Assembly (NCBI GenBank): GCA_944383885.1
Contig: CALWRF010000040.1
Location: 124,001-188,000 of the forward strand
Source of the DNA: an uncultured Clostridia bacterium
GTDB lineage: Bacteria > Bacillota > Clostridia > Lachnospirales > Anaerotignaceae
Length of the DNA stretch: 64,000 bases
Reading direction: 5' to 3'
Both the position numbers and the translations under genes were made by a program. The notes beneath the pieces are model-generated. The model had not been told where the DNA came from. It was given only the letters and a program-made list of their open reading frames with translations, and did no database searches. Every line of letters begins with the position of its first letter. Position 1 is the first letter of the stretch. This document shows positions 9,250 to 18,320 of this stretch, piece by piece.

Positions 9250-9295
9250 AAATCGAAATTTATACTACCTGCCGGTATTAAGGAGGCACAAAAAC

Positions 9296-10081
9296 ATGCT
9301 TATGGCTTTAGATGTAAGCAATACAAATATTGAAATAGGCATTCTTAACGGCTATGACATAAAAGCCAGATTTAAAATGTCTACAAACACATCACAAACA
9401 TCAGACGAGATAGGCAATATGATATATAAATTCTGCGCTTTTGAAGATGTTGACATATCAAAGCTTGAAAATATAATTATTTCTTCCGTAGTGCCAAACA
9501 TAATGTACTCTCTTACCCATGGTCTTAAAAAATATTTCTGCATAGAGCCTATGGTGGTTAACTCCAATATAAAAACAGGCATAACACTTGATATGGAGTA
9601 CCCTTCCCAGCTTGGCAACAACCGCCTTGTAAATCTCGCCGCGGCGTACCATTTTTACGGCGGTCCGGCTATAGTAATAGATTACTCCACAGCAACCACA
9701 TTTGACGTATTGGATAAAAACGGGTGTTTTATTACCGGTATTACATCTCCCGGAATTGACATATGCGCCTCTGCGCTTTATAAAAAAACAGCCCGCCTGC
9801 CTAAAATAGAGCTTAAAAAGCCTGAGAGCATTTACTGCCGCAATATGGTCCAGTGCATACAGGCTGGCATATATTACGGTCATGTTGGCGAAACACGGTA
9901 TATAGTAAACCGCATTAAAAAAGAACTTAACTATAATGATGTTAAGATTATAGCTACCGGCGGCTTTGCCAGAAGCATAGACTGCGCTAAAAACTTTTTT
10001 ACATATTACGACCCGTATCTTTCTTTTAAAGGCATGCGTCTTTTATACGACATGAACAAACACAATAAGGAGGGGCAATAA
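9296..10081 (+). CDS. CoaX-like protein with altered active-site residues
   Basis: 261-residue homologue of type III pantothenate kinase, colinear without gaps through residue 140 with the canonical copy that follows. Three signature positions differ. The phosphate-binding DVGNT reads DVSNT (Gly8 to Ser). The GxDR motif reads GNNR, replacing the conserved Asp109 with Asn. The DYGTANT motif reads DYSTATT (Gly131 to Ser). The motif-3 Asp129 and Asp6 remain. In this family the GxDR Asp is important for catalysis, so the protein may be inactive, altered in specificity, or a partner subunit; type III kinases are dimers with the active site at the interface. AGGAGG nine bases upstream supports the start. 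One base separates it from coaX. Confidence 0.85.
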   Translation: MLMALDVSNTNIEIGILNGYDIKARFKMSTNTSQTSDEIGNMIYKFCAFEDVDISKLENIIISSVVPNIMYSLTHGLKKYFCIEPMVVNSNIKTGITLDMEYPSQLGNNRLVNLAAAYHFYGGPAIVIDYSTATTFDVLDKNGCFITGITSPGIDICASALYKKTARLPKIELKKPESIYCRNMVQCIQAGIYYGHVGETRYIVNRIKKELNYNDVKIIATGGFARSIDCAKNFFTYYDPYLSFKGMRLLYDMNKHNKEGQ

Positions 10082-10082
10082 T

Positions 10083-10853
10083 ATGCTGCTTGTAGTAGAT
10101 GTAGGCAATACAAATATGGTCCTTGGTCTTTACAAAGGCGATAAACTTATAAGGACATGGCGCATGAACACCCAAACCGCACGTACTTCAGATGAAATAG
10201 GCATTATAATAAATTCATTCTTTAAAGACGACAATATAGACCTTAAAGAGATAACAGGCGCCATCATAGCCTCTGTTGTGCCTGATATAATGTATTCACT
10301 TACCCACAGCATAAAAAAATATATAGGCGTTGAACCTATGGTAGTTTCAGCCGACATGGACTTGGGCATTAAAATAATACGCGACAACCCAAAAGAATGC
10401 GGTGTAGACAGAATAGTCGATATAGTGGCGGCTAAGGAGCTTTACGGCACTCCTGCCATTGTTATAGACTACGGCACAGCTAATACATTTGACGTTATAA
10501 ACGAGAAAAACGAGTTTATAACAGGCTTTATAACCGCCGGTGTCAAGATATGCGCCGATGAGCTTTACAACCGCTCTGCGCAGCTGCCTAAAGTGGAGCT
10601 TGTAACGCCTAAAAGCATTATGGCAAAAGATACCGTTACAAGCCTTCAAATAGGCATAGTAGCCGGCAGAATAGGCGAAACAATAGGCATTATAGAAGCT
10701 TTAAAAGAGGGTCTTAATATGCCTAATGCCAAAGTTATTGCAACAGGCGGGCTTGCAAATGTAATAGACCCTAAGAGGGAAATATTTGACGTTTACGACC
10801 CTGTTTTAACGCTTACAGGCATTAAAATACTTTATGACAGGAACAAAAAATAA
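10083..10853 (+). CDS. coaX: Type III pantothenate kinase CoaX
   Basis: Phosphorylates pantothenate, the first step of coenzyme A synthesis; cytosolic dimer of the ASKHA fold requiring a monovalent cation. The 256 residues carry all signatures: DVGNTN at residues 6-11, GVDR at 107-110, and DYGTANTFD at 129-137, with ATGGLA near the C-terminus. AGGAGG of its ribosome site lies inside the end of the upstream paralogue, and the gap is one base, so the two are made from one transcript in likely fixed ratio. coaBC, for the later CoA steps, lies at 57.3-58.5 kb. A terminator follows. Confidence 0.96.
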   Translation: MLLVVDVGNTNMVLGLYKGDKLIRTWRMNTQTARTSDEIGIIINSFFKDDNIDLKEITGAIIASVVPDIMYSLTHSIKKYIGVEPMVVSADMDLGIKIIRDNPKECGVDRIVDIVAAKELYGTPAIVIDYGTANTFDVINEKNEFITGFITAGVKICADELYNRSAQLPKVELVTPKSIMAKDTVTSLQIGIVAGRIGETIGIIEALKEGLNMPNAKVIATGGLANVIDPKREIFDVYDPVLTLTGIKILYDRNKK

Positions 10854-10860
10854 TTTTTAA

Positions 10861-10902
10861 GCGCATGGTATTTTGCAAAAGCAGAATACATGCGCCTTTT
10901 TT
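10861..10902 (+). terminator. Rho-independent terminator of coaX
   Basis: GCGCATG-type stem (10861-10872 with 10884-10895) is followed by a run of T, eight bases past the coaX stop. Confidence 0.85.
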
Positions 10903-10910
10903 ATTTAATT

Positions 10911-10938
10911 AAAAAGCGGCGTCTTTTTATGGCGCCGC
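10911..10938 (-). terminator. Rho-independent terminator of groESL
   Basis: GCGGCG (10916-10921) pairs with CGCCGC (10933-10938). On the minus strand TTTTT follows directly, 22 bases after the groEL stop. Confidence 0.8.
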
Positions 10939-10960
10939 AAAAATATCATTTAGTTTTTAA

Positions 10961-12610
<1,650 letters not shown>

Positions 12611-12645
12611 CTAAATATATATCAAATCAATTTAATAAGTTATAA

Positions 12646-12933
12646 TCAGTCTTCAACAATTGCTAAAATCTCGTTTTGTCTAACAATAATAAGTGTCTCG
12701 CCGTCGATTTTAATTTCTGTTCCTGAATATTTGGAGTAGATAATTTTATCTCCTACTTTAACCTGCATTTTAACTTCTTTTCCATCTACCATTCCGCCAG
12801 GACCAACAGCTATAACTTCAGCCTCCTGCGGTTTTTCCTTGCTCTGAGTAGGAAGCACTATTCCTGATTTAGTTTTTTCTTCGGCTTCCATCTGCTTAAT
12901 AACTACTTTATCTCCCAATGGTATAATTTTCAT
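12646..12933 (-). CDS. groS: Co-chaperonin GroES (Hsp10)
   Basis: 95-residue lid of the GroEL chamber. MKIIPLGDKVVIK at the N-terminus, the mobile loop EEKTKSGIVLP, and DKIIYSKYSGTEIK are characteristic. First gene of the groES-groEL operon, with AGGAGG six bases before the ATG and a CIRCE element 54 bases upstream. Confidence 0.98.
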   Translation of the reverse strand: MKIIPLGDKVVIKQMEAEEKTKSGIVLPTQSKEKPQEAEVIAVGPGGMVDGKEVKMQVKVGDKIIYSKYSGTEIKIDGETLIIVRQNEILAIVED

Positions 12934-12986
12934 TTTATATTACCTCCTAAAACCTTATTTATATAAAATCAGTTTATTTCACTTTA

Positions 12987-13027
12987 TTAGCACTCACTTA
13001 ATACGAGTGCTAATCATTAACATTATA
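12987..13027 (-). promoter_or_regulatory. CIRCE operator (HrcA site) and -10 of groES
   Basis: TTAGCACTC (12987-12995), nine bases, GAGTGCTAA (13005-13013): a perfect CIRCE inverted repeat, bound by the HrcA repressor. A TATAAT on the minus strand (13022-13027) sits just upstream, so HrcA would bind at the transcription start. hrcA itself is not in the window. Confidence 0.97.
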
Positions 13028-13314
13028 TTATCTGCATAAGGCTTTTTATGCAAATATGATTATTTAAAAATAAACTGATTTATAAAAATTTAACTTAATA
13101 TTATTCCATTTTTTCTTTATATTTCTTTTATTTTCTTTTAATATCTATAATTTTATCCGATTTATATAAAGCCAATATTATTTTAGCTTTAAAACATACT
13201 TTAATTTTAAAATTACTCTTAAAACTTTATACTTAATTATTGCCAAATATTCCAATATTTATACTATAATGATATAATTTAGGCTGTATAAAATTTTATG
13301 TGCATTATATATAA
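13028..13314. other. AT-rich intergenic region, no gene seen
   Basis: About 290 very AT-rich bases lie between the divergent groES and SDR genes. Apart from the groES promoter end and the ribosome site of the SDR gene (GGAGA before 13329), I see no gene, strong hairpin or repeat. Confidence 0.5.
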
Positions 13315-13328
13315 AGGAGAGTAACGCT

Positions 13329-14108
13329 ATGGATACTATGGATATTTCATTTAAAGGCAAAACTGTTGTTATAACAGGCGCTTCAGAAGGCATAGGCTTT
13401 GCCTGCGCTGAGGTTTTCGGCAGGCTCGGGGCTAATGTAGCGATATGCGCCAGAAATATTGATAAATTAAAAAACGCCGAAAACAAACTTAAATCTCAAT
13501 CAATAAATGTATACAGCCAAAGCTGTGACGTTTCAATATCAAAAGAGCTTTTTTCATTTGCAGATAACGCCGAAAAAGCTTTCGGTTCAATAGACGTATT
13601 TATAAGCAACGCCGGATACATGCCTTTTTCACTTGTAAAAGACATGAGCGAAGATTTGTGGGATACTGTTATAAATACCAATCTTAAATCCGTATTTATA
13701 GGCGGCAAAATCGCGTACGATAAAATGCGCCGCAAAGGCGGAGTACTTATAAACGCTTCATCTTTTGCCAGTGTAATCCCATCTGTAGGCTATACAGCCT
13801 ATGCCGCAGCCAAAGCCGGCGTCAGTTCAATGACACGCACAATGGCATCTGAGCTTGCGCCATATAACATACGGGTTTTAGGCTACATACCCGGTCTTAT
13901 AGATACCGCTCTTACAAAAGAATCGCAGAAAATAAACGGTGAAAAACTGCTTGAGCCTATATCTGTCCGCCGTTTTGGGGAGCCTTACGATGTAGCAAAG
14001 GTAATAGCGTTCATGGCTTCCGACATGGCTGGGTACATGACAGGCACATGCGTGGAAATAACAGGCGGCAAGTTTGCTACCCAAAACCCAATAAAGGCAT
14101 GGGATTAA
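13329..14108 (+). CDS. SDR-family oxidoreductase
   Basis: 259-residue classical short-chain dehydrogenase/reductase. The Rossmann cofactor motif TGASEGIG is at residues 16-23, the NAG motif (SNAG) near 94, and the catalytic Ser144/145, Tyr158 and Lys162 (YAAAK) are present. Arg42 in CARN suggests NADP(H) preference. The C-terminal GTCVEITGGKF is typical. The substrate is unknown. The start has a GGAGA ribosome site. It stands alone between groE and the MATE gene. Confidence 0.9.
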   Translation: MDTMDISFKGKTVVITGASEGIGFACAEVFGRLGANVAICARNIDKLKNAENKLKSQSINVYSQSCDVSISKELFSFADNAEKAFGSIDVFISNAGYMPFSLVKDMSEDLWDTVINTNLKSVFIGGKIAYDKMRRKGGVLINASSFASVIPSVGYTAYAAAKAGVSSMTRTMASELAPYNIRVLGYIPGLIDTALTKESQKINGEKLLEPISVRRFGEPYDVAKVIAFMASDMAGYMTGTCVEITGGKFATQNPIKAWD

Positions 14109-14169
14109 AAATATTGCCTATAATGCTATATTGCCGTTGTTTTTAATTTACATTATTGTTGAAGCCAGT

Positions 14170-14216
14170 GTTTTATTATGTTAAAATTCTTTATCGCATA
14201 TATTACATAATAAAAC
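14170..14216 (+). promoter_or_regulatory. 12-base inverted repeat abutting the MATE ribosome site
   Basis: GTTTTATTATGT (14170-14181) is repeated perfectly inverted as ACATAATAAAAC (14205-14216), with 23 bases between. The right arm ends exactly where the GGAGG of the MATE gene begins. It can be a repressor operator or an mRNA hairpin that influences translation. Confidence 0.55.
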
Positions 14217-14231
14217 GGAGGAAATATAATT

Positions 14232-15602
14232 ATGGCTGAAAAAACAAAACTCATATTTTTTACAAAAGATACAAGGCTCTACCGCTCTTTTTTTCCGCTT
14301 CTTATAGTCATAACATTACAGCAGCTCGCATCTCTTACAGTTAATATGGTAGATAATATAATGCTCGGCTCATATACGGAGCTTTCTCTTTCAGGCGCCA
14401 CACTTGTAAACCAAATACAATACACACTTCAGCAGTTATCCGCCGGAACAGGTGTAGGCATAGTTGTCCTCGCCTCCCAATACTGGGGCAAAAAAGAAAC
14501 AGAGCCTATAAAAAGTATTATCTCCCTCGGCATTAAAGCCGGTCTTTTAATCGGCATAGTGTTTTTTGCTGTTTCGTTTTTTATGCCTTATCAGCTTTTA
14601 GGTCTTCTTACAAACGACAGCCTCATTGTTGAAGAAGGTGTTAAATACCTTAAAATAATATGCTTTACGTATTTAATTTTTGCTGTTTCAAACTCGCTTA
14701 TGTATTCACTTCAAAGTGTCGAAACAGCATTTATAGGCACAGTTATGTCTATAAGCACAATTATAATTAATATGTGCCTTAATTACTGCCTTATATTCGG
14801 AAATTTTGGTTTTCCCGAAATGGGCATACGCGGAGCGGCGGCAGCAACGCTTATAAGCCGTGTGGCAGAGCTTATAATAATACTTATATATGTGCTTTTT
14901 ATAGATAAAAAGCTTAAAATGACTTTAAAGGATATTTTAAAGTTTGATTTTACATATCTAAAAGACTTTATATCCACATCATCTATGCTTGTTTTATCCG
15001 GCGGAATGTGGGGCATTGCTCAAGCAGCCCAAACGGCAATACTCGGTCACATGACAGCGGCAGCCATTGCTGCAAACAGCATAGCTGTTATTGTATACCA
15101 GATATTTACTGTAGTTGGCTCGGCATGCGCCAATGCCACTTCCATAACAATAGGAAAAATCGTAGGCGAAGGACAGTTTAAACTTATAAAACCATACTGC
15201 AAAACTCTTCAGGCAGTATTTGTTTTAATAGGCGTTGTATCTGCCATACTTATATTCGCAATTAAGGGGTTTGTTATTGACTTTTACAGCATATCAAACG
15301 AAGCTAAAGTTCTTTCAGAACAGTTTTTAACTGTGTTGGGCATTGCAGCAATAGGCAGCTGTTACCAATACCCAGCATCTTTCGGCATAGTAGCCGGAGG
15401 CGGAAACACAAAATACCCAGCTTTTATAGATAACATTTTTATGTGGTTTTTCACAATACCTTTCGCAGCTTTAAGCGCATTTGTTTTTAATTTTCCGCCT
15501 GTTGTTACATTCTGCTTTTTAAAAGCCGACCAGGTGCTTAAATGTATACCAAATGCCATTAAAGTAAACAGATATAAATGGATAAAAGTCCTTACAAGAT
15601 AA
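14232..15602 (+). CDS. MATE-family efflux transporter
   Basis: 456-residue protein with 12 predicted membrane helices in two pseudo-repeats, the MATE multidrug/toxin exporter layout. Drug or metabolite export is driven by Na+ or H+. Diagnostic features are NMVDNIMLGSYTELSLSG in helix 1/2, the GTGVGIVVLASQYWGKK loop, and the repeated GIRGAAAATLISR pattern. A perfect 12-base inverted repeat lies directly before its ribosome site. Substrate unknown. A second, unrelated-looking MATE gene is at 47.3-48.6 kb. Confidence 0.92.
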   Translation: MAEKTKLIFFTKDTRLYRSFFPLLIVITLQQLASLTVNMVDNIMLGSYTELSLSGATLVNQIQYTLQQLSAGTGVGIVVLASQYWGKKETEPIKSIISLGIKAGLLIGIVFFAVSFFMPYQLLGLLTNDSLIVEEGVKYLKIICFTYLIFAVSNSLMYSLQSVETAFIGTVMSISTIIINMCLNYCLIFGNFGFPEMGIRGAAAATLISRVAELIIILIYVLFIDKKLKMTLKDILKFDFTYLKDFISTSSMLVLSGGMWGIAQAAQTAILGHMTAAAIAANSIAVIVYQIFTVVGSACANATSITIGKIVGEGQFKLIKPYCKTLQAVFVLIGVVSAILIFAIKGFVIDFYSISNEAKVLSEQFLTVLGIAAIGSCYQYPASFGIVAGGGNTKYPAFIDNIFMWFFTIPFAALSAFVFNFPPVVTFCFLKADQVLKCIPNAIKVNRYKWIKVLTR

Positions 15603-15630
15603 AAAAAGCACTAAAAATCCACGACAAAAA

Positions 15631-15665
15631 GCGGCAGCAATATCGCTGCCGCACTTTTGCTTTTT
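15631..15665 (+). terminator. Rho-independent terminator of the MATE gene
   Basis: GCGGCAGC (15631-15638) pairs with GCTGCCGC (15645-15652); the tail is ACTTTTGCTTTTT. Confidence 0.75.
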
Positions 15666-15717
15666 GCCGGCAAAGGCGAATAATACCGCCAATGCCTCAC
15701 AATAGTATGCCTTTATA

Positions 15718-16563
15718 TTAAAATTTTATTGTATGAAGTAATTTAACCCACTGCGGATCGAAGTGATTAACAATTTCACTATGCCCAATATCTAATGTCT
15801 TAATTCTGTCCATATCCTCCTGTGTCAAAGAAAAATCAAATACATCAAAATTCTGCTTTATCCTGTCTTCATGAACCGATTTTGGAATTACCACAACACC
15901 ACGCTGAATATTCCAGCGGAGTGCAACTTGCGCCGCTGTTTTTTTGTACTTGCTTCCAATTTCTGTTAAAACGGGATTTTTGAAAAAGTCGTGAAGTCCC
16001 TCGTTAAAAGGCGCCCATGCTTCCGGCACAACATTGTATTCATTCATTGTGTCAATATTAAGCTGCTGTTGAAAAAACGGGTGCATTTCCACCTGATTTA
16101 CCATAGGCTTAATTTCAAATGTTTCGCAAATGTCAGCTAAAACATGAGGGTAGCAGTTTGCCATGCCTATTGCCTTCAGTCTGCCATCTTTATAAATTTT
16201 TTCCAACCCTCGCCACGCGTTTATATAATCACCCATAGGCTGATGGAGCAGCATAAGGTCGATATAATCTGCACCAAGGCGCTCCATAGAAATTTCAGCT
16301 GCTTTAATTGCACCTTCATAAGAAAAATCCTTAATCCAAAGTTTTGTTGTAATAAAAATTTCTTCTCGCGGAATTCCGCTTTCTTTTACTGCGTCACCTA
16401 CTGCCTTTTCGTTCATGTACGCCTGTGCCGTATCAATAAGTCTGTATCCAGTTTTCAGTGCCGTCAGCACAGCGTTTTTTGTTTCTTCATATCCTGAAAT
16501 CTGATATACTCCAAAACCGAGCATTGGAATTTTTATTCCATTATATAATTTTTTATATTCCAT
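15718..16563 (-). CDS. Aldo/keto reductase (distal of two)
   Basis: 281-residue NADPH-dependent TIM-barrel reductase of the AKR superfamily. The catalytic tetrad is visible: Asp44 and Tyr49 in LIDTAQAY, Lys74 in TTKLW, His107 in LLHQP. IPKSVHEDRIKQNF near the C-terminus is the cofactor-phosphate loop. It reduces aldehydes or ketones; the substrate is not deducible. AAGGAGAGAAGGAAT precedes the ATG. Third gene of a TetR-AKR-AKR unit, 89 bases after the first AKR, so likely induced with it. Confidence 0.92.
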   Translation of the reverse strand: MEYKKLYNGIKIPMLGFGVYQISGYEETKNAVLTALKTGYRLIDTAQAYMNEKAVGDAVKESGIPREEIFITTKLWIKDFSYEGAIKAAEISMERLGADYIDLMLLHQPMGDYINAWRGLEKIYKDGRLKAIGMANCYPHVLADICETFEIKPMVNQVEMHPFFQQQLNIDTMNEYNVVPEAWAPFNEGLHDFFKNPVLTEIGSKYKKTAAQVALRWNIQRGVVVIPKSVHEDRIKQNFDVFDFSLTQEDMDRIKTLDIGHSEIVNHFDPQWVKLLHTIKF

Positions 16564-16652
16564 ATTCCTTCTCTCCTTCCGGCAAAATGCCCGCTTTTTT
16601 TACTGATGTTGTTATTTGCGCAGTATTTATATAAATCTCTTATCAGTATTTA

Positions 16653-17519
16653 TTATTTTTCATCTGCATGAATGTCAAAAGCGTTTATTAACATTTCCGC
16701 AACTCCCGGCGCGTCAGGATTGTGAGTGCCTTTTCCTGTATCAAGTTCTCGCATTTTTTTCATTTCTTCATCACTTAAAGCAAAATCAAAAATTTCCATG
16801 TTGCTTTTTATTCTTTCAGGATGCGTAGATTTTGGGAAAATTATTACACCTTCCTGATACTCAAACCTCAGTATAACCTGTCCCGCGTCTTTTCCATGTT
16901 TTTTCGCAATTTCTACAATAACCGGGTTGGAAAGCATTTCTTTTCTGCCCTGCCCTAACGGACCCCAGCTTTCCAGACGCACGCCGGATTTATCCATTAT
17001 TTTCCGAATTTCCTTCTGCTGGCAATATGGGTTAAACTCTACCTGATTAACAGACGGAATAGTTTCAAACTGCGGCACAAAGCTGTCCCAGATTTTCGGT
17101 GTCATGTTGCTTACCCCAATAGAACGGATTTTACCCTCAGCCTTCGCCTCTTCCATTGCTTTCCATGCCCCCGGAACGTCGCCATAAGGCTGATGGATTA
17201 AATAAAGGTCCATATACTCCAGTCCCAGCTTTTTAAGGGAATTTTCTATTCCCATTTTCGCAGCCTTATATCCATAATCCTGAAGCCAGAGTTTGCTTGT
17301 AATAAAAATCTCTTCACGTGGAATTCCGCTTTCTCTTACAGCCCTTCCTACCTCCTGCTCATTAAAATATGCTGCGGCAGTATCAATATGTCTGATTCCC
17401 ATATTAAGCGCTTCTCTAACAGCCCTGTAAGTGCTGCCGTCAGGCGGAATCTGAAATGTGCCAAACCCAAAAACAGGAATATCCACGCCGTCATTTAATG
17501 TTATAGTTTCAACTGCCAT
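16653..17519 (-). CDS. Aldo/keto reductase (proximal)
   Basis: 288-residue AKR with catalytic Asp46 and Tyr51 (HIDTAAAY), Lys76 (TSKLW) and His109 (LIHQP), plus IFPKSTHPERIKSN for NADPH binding. It is clearly paralogous to the following gene (shared ESGIPREEIFIT), suggesting an old duplication. It starts six bases after the TetR stop, so repressor and enzyme are co-transcribed. A carbonyl-detoxification role is an inference from the TetR control. Confidence 0.93.
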   Translation of the reverse strand: MAVETITLNDGVDIPVFGFGTFQIPPDGSTYRAVREALNMGIRHIDTAAAYFNEQEVGRAVRESGIPREEIFITSKLWLQDYGYKAAKMGIENSLKKLGLEYMDLYLIHQPYGDVPGAWKAMEEAKAEGKIRSIGVSNMTPKIWDSFVPQFETIPSVNQVEFNPYCQQKEIRKIMDKSGVRLESWGPLGQGRKEMLSNPVIVEIAKKHGKDAGQVILRFEYQEGVIIFPKSTHPERIKSNMEIFDFALSDEEMKKMRELDTGKGTHNPDAPGVAEMLINAFDIHADEK

Positions 17520-17525
17520 AAATCA

Positions 17526-18182
17526 TCACTCTTCCTTTCCAATTAAATATGGTTTTATAATTGCCGGCAAAAACAAACTGCAAAATTCTTTTGTACGCTC
17601 CTCAAAGCTGTATGCCCCGCCTGACATATCCCAACAGAGCATTTGACCGTAAAGCACATCTACCAAAGTGCGGGAAAGTACATCAACAGGAGTTTCCTGC
17701 TTCAGTTCCCCCCGTTTAATGCCTTTTGCAAGTATTCCTTTAATTGAATCAATATCCATGCTCAGCTTACTTTTGTCATCGGGGTTTTCCACACAATCAG
17801 GATCTACCGTATTGCGCACCCATTCCTGGCAAAGCTTTAAGCCGCTTTTTTCAATATAACCGGCAAAATTCACCATATAGAATATCATCCGTTCCATAAA
17901 AGAACCGTCATAATCCTGTGCCTTTTCATATATTTCCTGATACATTTCATGGCTTATGGCAAAAATAATATCCTCTTTGCGTTTGAAATACGTGTAGAAC
18001 GTACCGTTTGAAACACCGCAGGCTTTTGTTATTTCCTCTATAGACGTATTTATCAGTCCTTTTTCATACACAATTTTTTTTGCCGCGTCAAGCAGTTTCC
18101 TTTTTGTTTCCAATGCGGCAAGCTTGCGGTTTGTCATTTTCTCAGTCTCTTTGCCTGATTTTTCTTCCATTTTCTCTGCCAT
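17526..18182 (-). CDS. TetR/AcrR-family transcriptional regulator
   Basis: 218 residues. After a charged N-terminal extension of about 25 residues comes a TetR DNA-binding domain, with the helix-turn-helix TSIEEITKACGVSNGTFYTYF at about 47-67 and YTYFKRKEDI following. The C-terminal ligand domain is not assignable. AAGGAGG lies seven bases before the ATG. A perfect 31-base palindrome containing its own -35 element (18222-18252) lies 40 bases upstream, so it very probably represses itself and the two reductases until an inducer binds. Confidence 0.93.
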   Translation of the reverse strand: MAEKMEEKSGKETEKMTNRKLAALETKRKLLDAAKKIVYEKGLINTSIEEITKACGVSNGTFYTYFKRKEDIIFAISHEMYQEIYEKAQDYDGSFMERMIFYMVNFAGYIEKSGLKLCQEWVRNTVDPDCVENPDDKSKLSMDIDSIKGILAKGIKRGELKQETPVDVLSRTLVDVLYGQMLCWDMSGGAYSFEERTKEFCSLFLPAIIKPYLIGKEE

Positions 18183-18207
18183 TTTGTCGCCTCCTTTGCT
18201 TAATTTG

Positions 18208-18252
18208 ATTGTACTACATTCATTGAATAAAAGTCAATGACTTTTATTCAAT
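18208..18252 (-). promoter_or_regulatory. TetR operator palindrome over a promoter
   Basis: ATTGAATAAAAGTCA (18222-18236), one base, then its exact inverse TGACTTTTATTCAAT (18238-18252). On the minus strand TTGACT (18232-18237) inside the palindrome is the -35, followed after 18 bases by TACAAT (18208-18213). Occupancy would block polymerase. Confidence 0.85.
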
Positions 18253-18267
18253 ATTTTTATTTTTTCT

Positions 18268-18320
18268 GAACACTATAAAAATAAAAAAGGCACAGAATTA
18301 ATATTCAATGCCTTTTTTAT
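18268..18320 (-). terminator. Terminator of the BlaR1-like gene
   Basis: AAAAAAGGCA pairs with TGCCTTTTTT around a 16-base loop, immediately past the stop at 18321, with U-rich sequence following on the minus strand. Confidence 0.65.

Noticed and set aside
9218..9295. 26-codon N-terminal extension of the first CoaX-like gene
   Set aside because: It starts within a near-consensus promoter and has no ribosome site; AGGAGG precedes the ATG at 9296.
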